This document shows, one piece after another, positions 5,001 to 7,174 of a DNA stretch of 7,174 nt (positions are counted from its first letter, which is position 1; each line of letters begins with the position of its first letter). The stretch spans positions 1 through 7,174 of the forward strand of contig QNEM01000106.1 of NCBI GenBank assembly GCA_003645215.1. Direction: 5' to 3'. Source of the stretch: Gammaproteobacteria bacterium (GTDB lineage Bacteria; Pseudomonadota; Gammaproteobacteria; Eutrophobiales; Eutrophobiaceae). Made by a program: the position numbers and the translations under genes. The notes beneath the pieces are model-generated. The model had not been told where the DNA came from and ran no database searches. It saw only the letters and a list, made by a program, of their open reading frames with translations.

Positions 5001-5723
5001 ATGAAGGAATTATCTTTTGTAAGAATGCGGCTGATTATTTGTGTCGTATTAGTTGTTTTCATTTCAGGATGTGCCAGCACAGGTGTAAAGGACGAGCGAG
5101 ATCCGATTGAAGGTTTCAACAGGACTATGTACAGCTTCAACCAGGGAATGGATAAAGTCTTGTTTAATCCCATTGCCAAATTTTATCAGTTAATCACCCC
5201 TGACTTTGTTGAGAGGGGCATCAGTAATATCTTCAACAATATCGATGATATTTCGATTATCGCGAACGACATTCTGCAGCTAAAAATTGGTCAGGCATAT
5301 ATGGATACAGCCAGATTTCTGGTTAACTCGACCTTAGGATTAGCCGGGTTCCTCGATGTTTCGTCGCAGATGGGTCTGGAAAAACATGATGAAGATTTTG
5401 GACAAACACTTGCAGTCTGGGGCGTTGGTGCAGGTCCTTATATCGTAGTACCAATCTTTGGGTCAACTACCTTAAGGGATTCAACCAGTCTTATCGTGGA
5501 TGATATGCTTTTGAATCCGGTGTCATATCTGAATAATAATGACGCGCTGAAAGCTGGAATTCTTACTCTGAATTTTATTGATATTAAAGCTGATTTATTG
5601 ACTACAAATGATCTGATAAACGAAGCTGCCCTGGATCAATATGAATTTACCAAGAATGCTTATTTCTCCAGAAGAGAATCGCAAATTAATGATGGTCGTC
5701 TGGAACCACTGCCTGATTTTTAA
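5001..5723 (+). CDS. mlaA: MlaA (VacJ) outer-membrane phospholipid retrograde transport lipoprotein
   Basis: MlaA sits in the outer membrane with porins and removes phospholipids from the outer leaflet, handing them to periplasmic MlaC for return to the inner membrane through MlaFEDB. The 240-residue precursor has a lipoprotein signal: Arg8 and Arg10, a hydrophobic stretch 11-20 and the lipobox ISGC with lipidated Cys24. Ala25 at +2 fits outer-membrane sorting. Family motifs follow: DPIEGFNR (34-41), FNQGMDK (46-52), RFLVNSTLGLAGFLDVS (105-121) and EDFGQTLAVWGV (131-142) leading to GPYIVVPIFGSTTLRDS (145-161). Length is typical. The start at 5001 is supported by AGGGGG 7 nt upstream; Met9 is an alternative that would shorten the signal. 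No other mla genes are present in the window. A convergent gene ends 47 bp downstream. Confidence 0.97.
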   Translation: MKELSFVRMRLIICVVLVVFISGCASTGVKDERDPIEGFNRTMYSFNQGMDKVLFNPIAKFYQLITPDFVERGISNIFNNIDDISIIANDILQLKIGQAYMDTARFLVNSTLGLAGFLDVSSQMGLEKHDEDFGQTLAVWGVGAGPYIVVPIFGSTTLRDSTSLIVDDMLLNPVSYLNNNDALKAGILTLNFIDIKADLLTTNDLINEAALDQYEFTKNAYFSRRESQINDGRLEPLPDF

Positions 5724-5770
5724 TAACGGGGATTTCTAATAACCCTGATTTGCAATAACAGGTTAATACC

Positions 5771-7174
5771 CTATTCGGATAATTCCTGTATTACCCTAAA
5801 ACCGGTGTAGTTGTCGGCAGATGAAGAATTATTTCTAGCACCGGATCTGAGTGCGTCGGCCGAGTCGGTATAGGATCCACCCCGAACAACATAGTCACTT
5901 CCTGCTGAACCAATACGCGCACTACCATCCCCAGGTGCTCCTGAATAACTATTGTGCCATGTATCAGCAACCCATTCCCGGACATTGCCAACCATATGAT
6001 ATAAACGAAACTTGTTTCTGTTAATTGAACGATCAGATTTTGGTAAGGGTGCCGAAAGTTTTTTCCTGTCAGAGAACACAGCGTTGGTAATGAGTATTTC
6101 ATCACCAAAGGGATATTCAGTTTTTGTGCCTGCCCTGGCCGCATATTCCCACTCTGCTTCGCTTGGCAGCCTGTATGCCTGACCTGTCTTTTCACTCAGC
6201 CATGCAGCATATGATGTGGCATCTCTGTGAGTAATATTGACGACTGGATAGTCTTTTCCTGACCAGGGTTGTTTGGGGCAGGCTGTTCCTGTCGATGTGC
6301 AAAAAATCTCATAATCGCCAAATGATATTTCATGAACCGACATCGCAAAAGGTGAAGCTATTGTTACGGTATGAGCAGGCTGTTCATTACTGTTTTTTCC
6401 ACCCATGGTGAACTTTCCATTTCGGATCACAACCATGGTTGGACCATTTCCAACACCTTCTATCTTATCTCGACAAAAGGGTTTACGGCTTTTTACCAGA
6501 GATGTCTTGCATGAAGCTTTATTTACCGGTTTTTGTACGACTTTTTTTGTCGCCACAGGCTCAATGATAACTTCCTCAACTGGAGTTTCCCGTGCTGAAT
6601 CGGGAGATTCTGTGGCAACTGCTGGTGAAGCATTTTCCTGTGGTTCTGATGTTACAATATCTATAGTTTCTGTATCGATTACCAATAATTCTTCTTCAGT
6701 TTCATTCGTGCTTTCTTCAGCAATGATTTCTACTTCTGGCTCTACTGTTGTCTCGATAACTGTTTCTGTTTCAATCTCAACAATTTCAGTATCAGTCTCT
6801 GTTCCAGCTTGCAGCTCAGGTTCAAGAACCGTGAGTCGTGCATCATTTATTCCCAATTGATTTGCAAAGTTAACCAGTGTTCGTTGATTGGCAACCGCGT
6901 TTTTAATGTCACCAGGACTAAGGTCACCAAGGCTAAGCAGGGCACGTTCATCCAGAAGTTGTTGGTAGATAGTGCTTGTGAGCCTTTTCATTTCCGGGCT
7001 TGTTTGAACTGCAGTAAGTTCTTCATCCGATAGTTGTTGCCACGATGTGACGAATGACATCATGTTGTCTTGCGACCAGTTTTTTTGTTGGATAAAGTCA
7101 GTAATCAAGATTTGCCCTGAGTTATATTCGGCTACCTGAACTTCAGTTATCTGTACTGAACTGTCATCAGTTGC
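5771..7174 (-). CDS. FGE-sulfatase (SUMF1-like) domain protein with acidic linker, N-terminus cut by window edge
   Basis: The frame is open from the TGA-side end at 5771 to base 7174, giving 467 residues without a convincing start. The only early start-like codon is TTG at 7108, and 22 further codons upstream are open, so the true start is probably outside. Reading in order: a helical, Gln/Leu-rich region (residues about 30-115), an acidic Thr/Glu/Val/Ile-rich linker with little sequence complexity (about 122-202), a short basic stretch with two Cys (222, 234), then an FGE-sulfatase fold (about 244-463). That fold shows GPTMVVIRNGKFTMGG (244-259), YPVVNITHRDATSYAAWLSE (309-328), RLPSEAEWEYAARAG (335-349), GNVREWVADTW (396-406), VVRGGSY (429-435) and the terminal GFRVI. 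Cysteines used by true formylglycine-generating enzymes near VVRGGSY are absent, so that activity is unlikely. Related proteins often carry an N-terminal Ser/Thr kinase or transmembrane part, which cannot be seen here. Function unknown. Confidence 0.88.
   Translation of the reverse strand, partial: ATDDSSVQITEVQVAEYNSGQILITDFIQQKNWSQDNMMSFVTSWQQLSDEELTAVQTSPEMKRLTSTIYQQLLDERALLSLGDLSPGDIKNAVANQRTLVNFANQLGINDARLTVLEPELQAGTETDTEIVEIETETVIETTVEPEVEIIAEESTNETEEELLVIDTETIDIVTSEPQENASPAVATESPDSARETPVEEVIIEPVATKKVVQKPVNKASCKTSLVKSRKPFCRDKIEGVGNGPTMVVIRNGKFTMGGKNSNEQPAHTVTIASPFAMSVHEISFGDYEIFCTSTGTACPKQPWSGKDYPVVNITHRDATSYAAWLSEKTGQAYRLPSEAEWEYAARAGTKTEYPFGDEILITNAVFSDRKKLSAPLPKSDRSINRNKFRLYHMVGNVREWVADTWHNSYSGAPGDGSARIGSAGSDYVVRGGSYTDSADALRSGARNNSSSADNYTGFRVIQELSE

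Noticed and set aside
5724..5770. Bidirectional terminator between mlaA and the FGE-domain gene
   Set aside because: Only a 4-bp CCTG/CAGG pairing is visible and no T-run follows on either strand.
6405..6860. Plus-strand open frame rich in Ser, Val and Thr
   Set aside because: It is the antisense of the acidic linker of the FGE-domain gene; the biased composition follows from the complementary Glu/Thr codons.
7106..7108. TTG as the start of the FGE-domain gene
   Set aside because: The frame stays open for 22 further codons to the window edge with protein-like composition, and no ribosome binding site is seen before the TTG.

Overview
The window reads as chromosomal DNA of a gammaproteobacterium outside the Enterobacterales. 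It holds a succinate dehydrogenase operon, an adjacent ubiG and MupP/Gph-type phosphatase pair, a YgfX/CptA-family membrane protein and an MlaA lipoprotein. No mobile element, CRISPR array, rRNA or tRNA was seen. Both edges cut through a gene: sdhA lacks its C-terminus at base 1, and an FGE-domain gene lacks its N-terminus at base 7174.

Left part (1-2720, minus strand): reading leftwards, the order is a small SDHAF4 (DUF1674) assembly-factor gene, sdhC, sdhD and sdhA. sdhC and sdhD overlap by 4 bp, and sdhD and sdhA are 6 bp apart. A good extended -10 box lies in front of the SDHAF4 gene. SdhA and SdhC look like the mitochondrial/alphaproteobacterial type rather than the E. coli type. The last 25 residues of the small protein almost match the signature of human SDHAF4, which protects flavinated SDHA during complex II assembly.

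Middle (2721-4731): a divergent plus-strand gene encodes a YgfX/CptA-like two-helix membrane protein. In enterobacteria this family sits beside sdhE, another SDH flavinylation factor. The SDHAF4 and CptA-like genes share a control region of about 200 bp carrying a perfect 11-bp inverted repeat. Tail to tail with the CptA-like gene, only 9 bp away, is the minus-strand pair ubiG (ubiquinone O-methyltransferase) and a HAD phosphatase. SDH reduces ubiquinone and UbiG makes it, so much of the window concerns quinone-linked respiration.

Right part (4732-7174): an AT-rich divergent intergenic region with several palindromes separates ubiG from mlaA, the outer-membrane lipoprotein of phospholipid retrograde transport. 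Convergent to mlaA is a gene for a protein with a helical region, a long acidic Thr/Glu/Val linker and a C-terminal FGE-sulfatase (SUMF1) domain without the catalytic cysteines.

The genes are mostly familiar. The least described aspects are SDHAF4 in front of sdhC with a divergent CptA-like neighbour, and the cysteine-less FGE protein. All calls come from reading the sequence and remembered family motifs; no database search was run.
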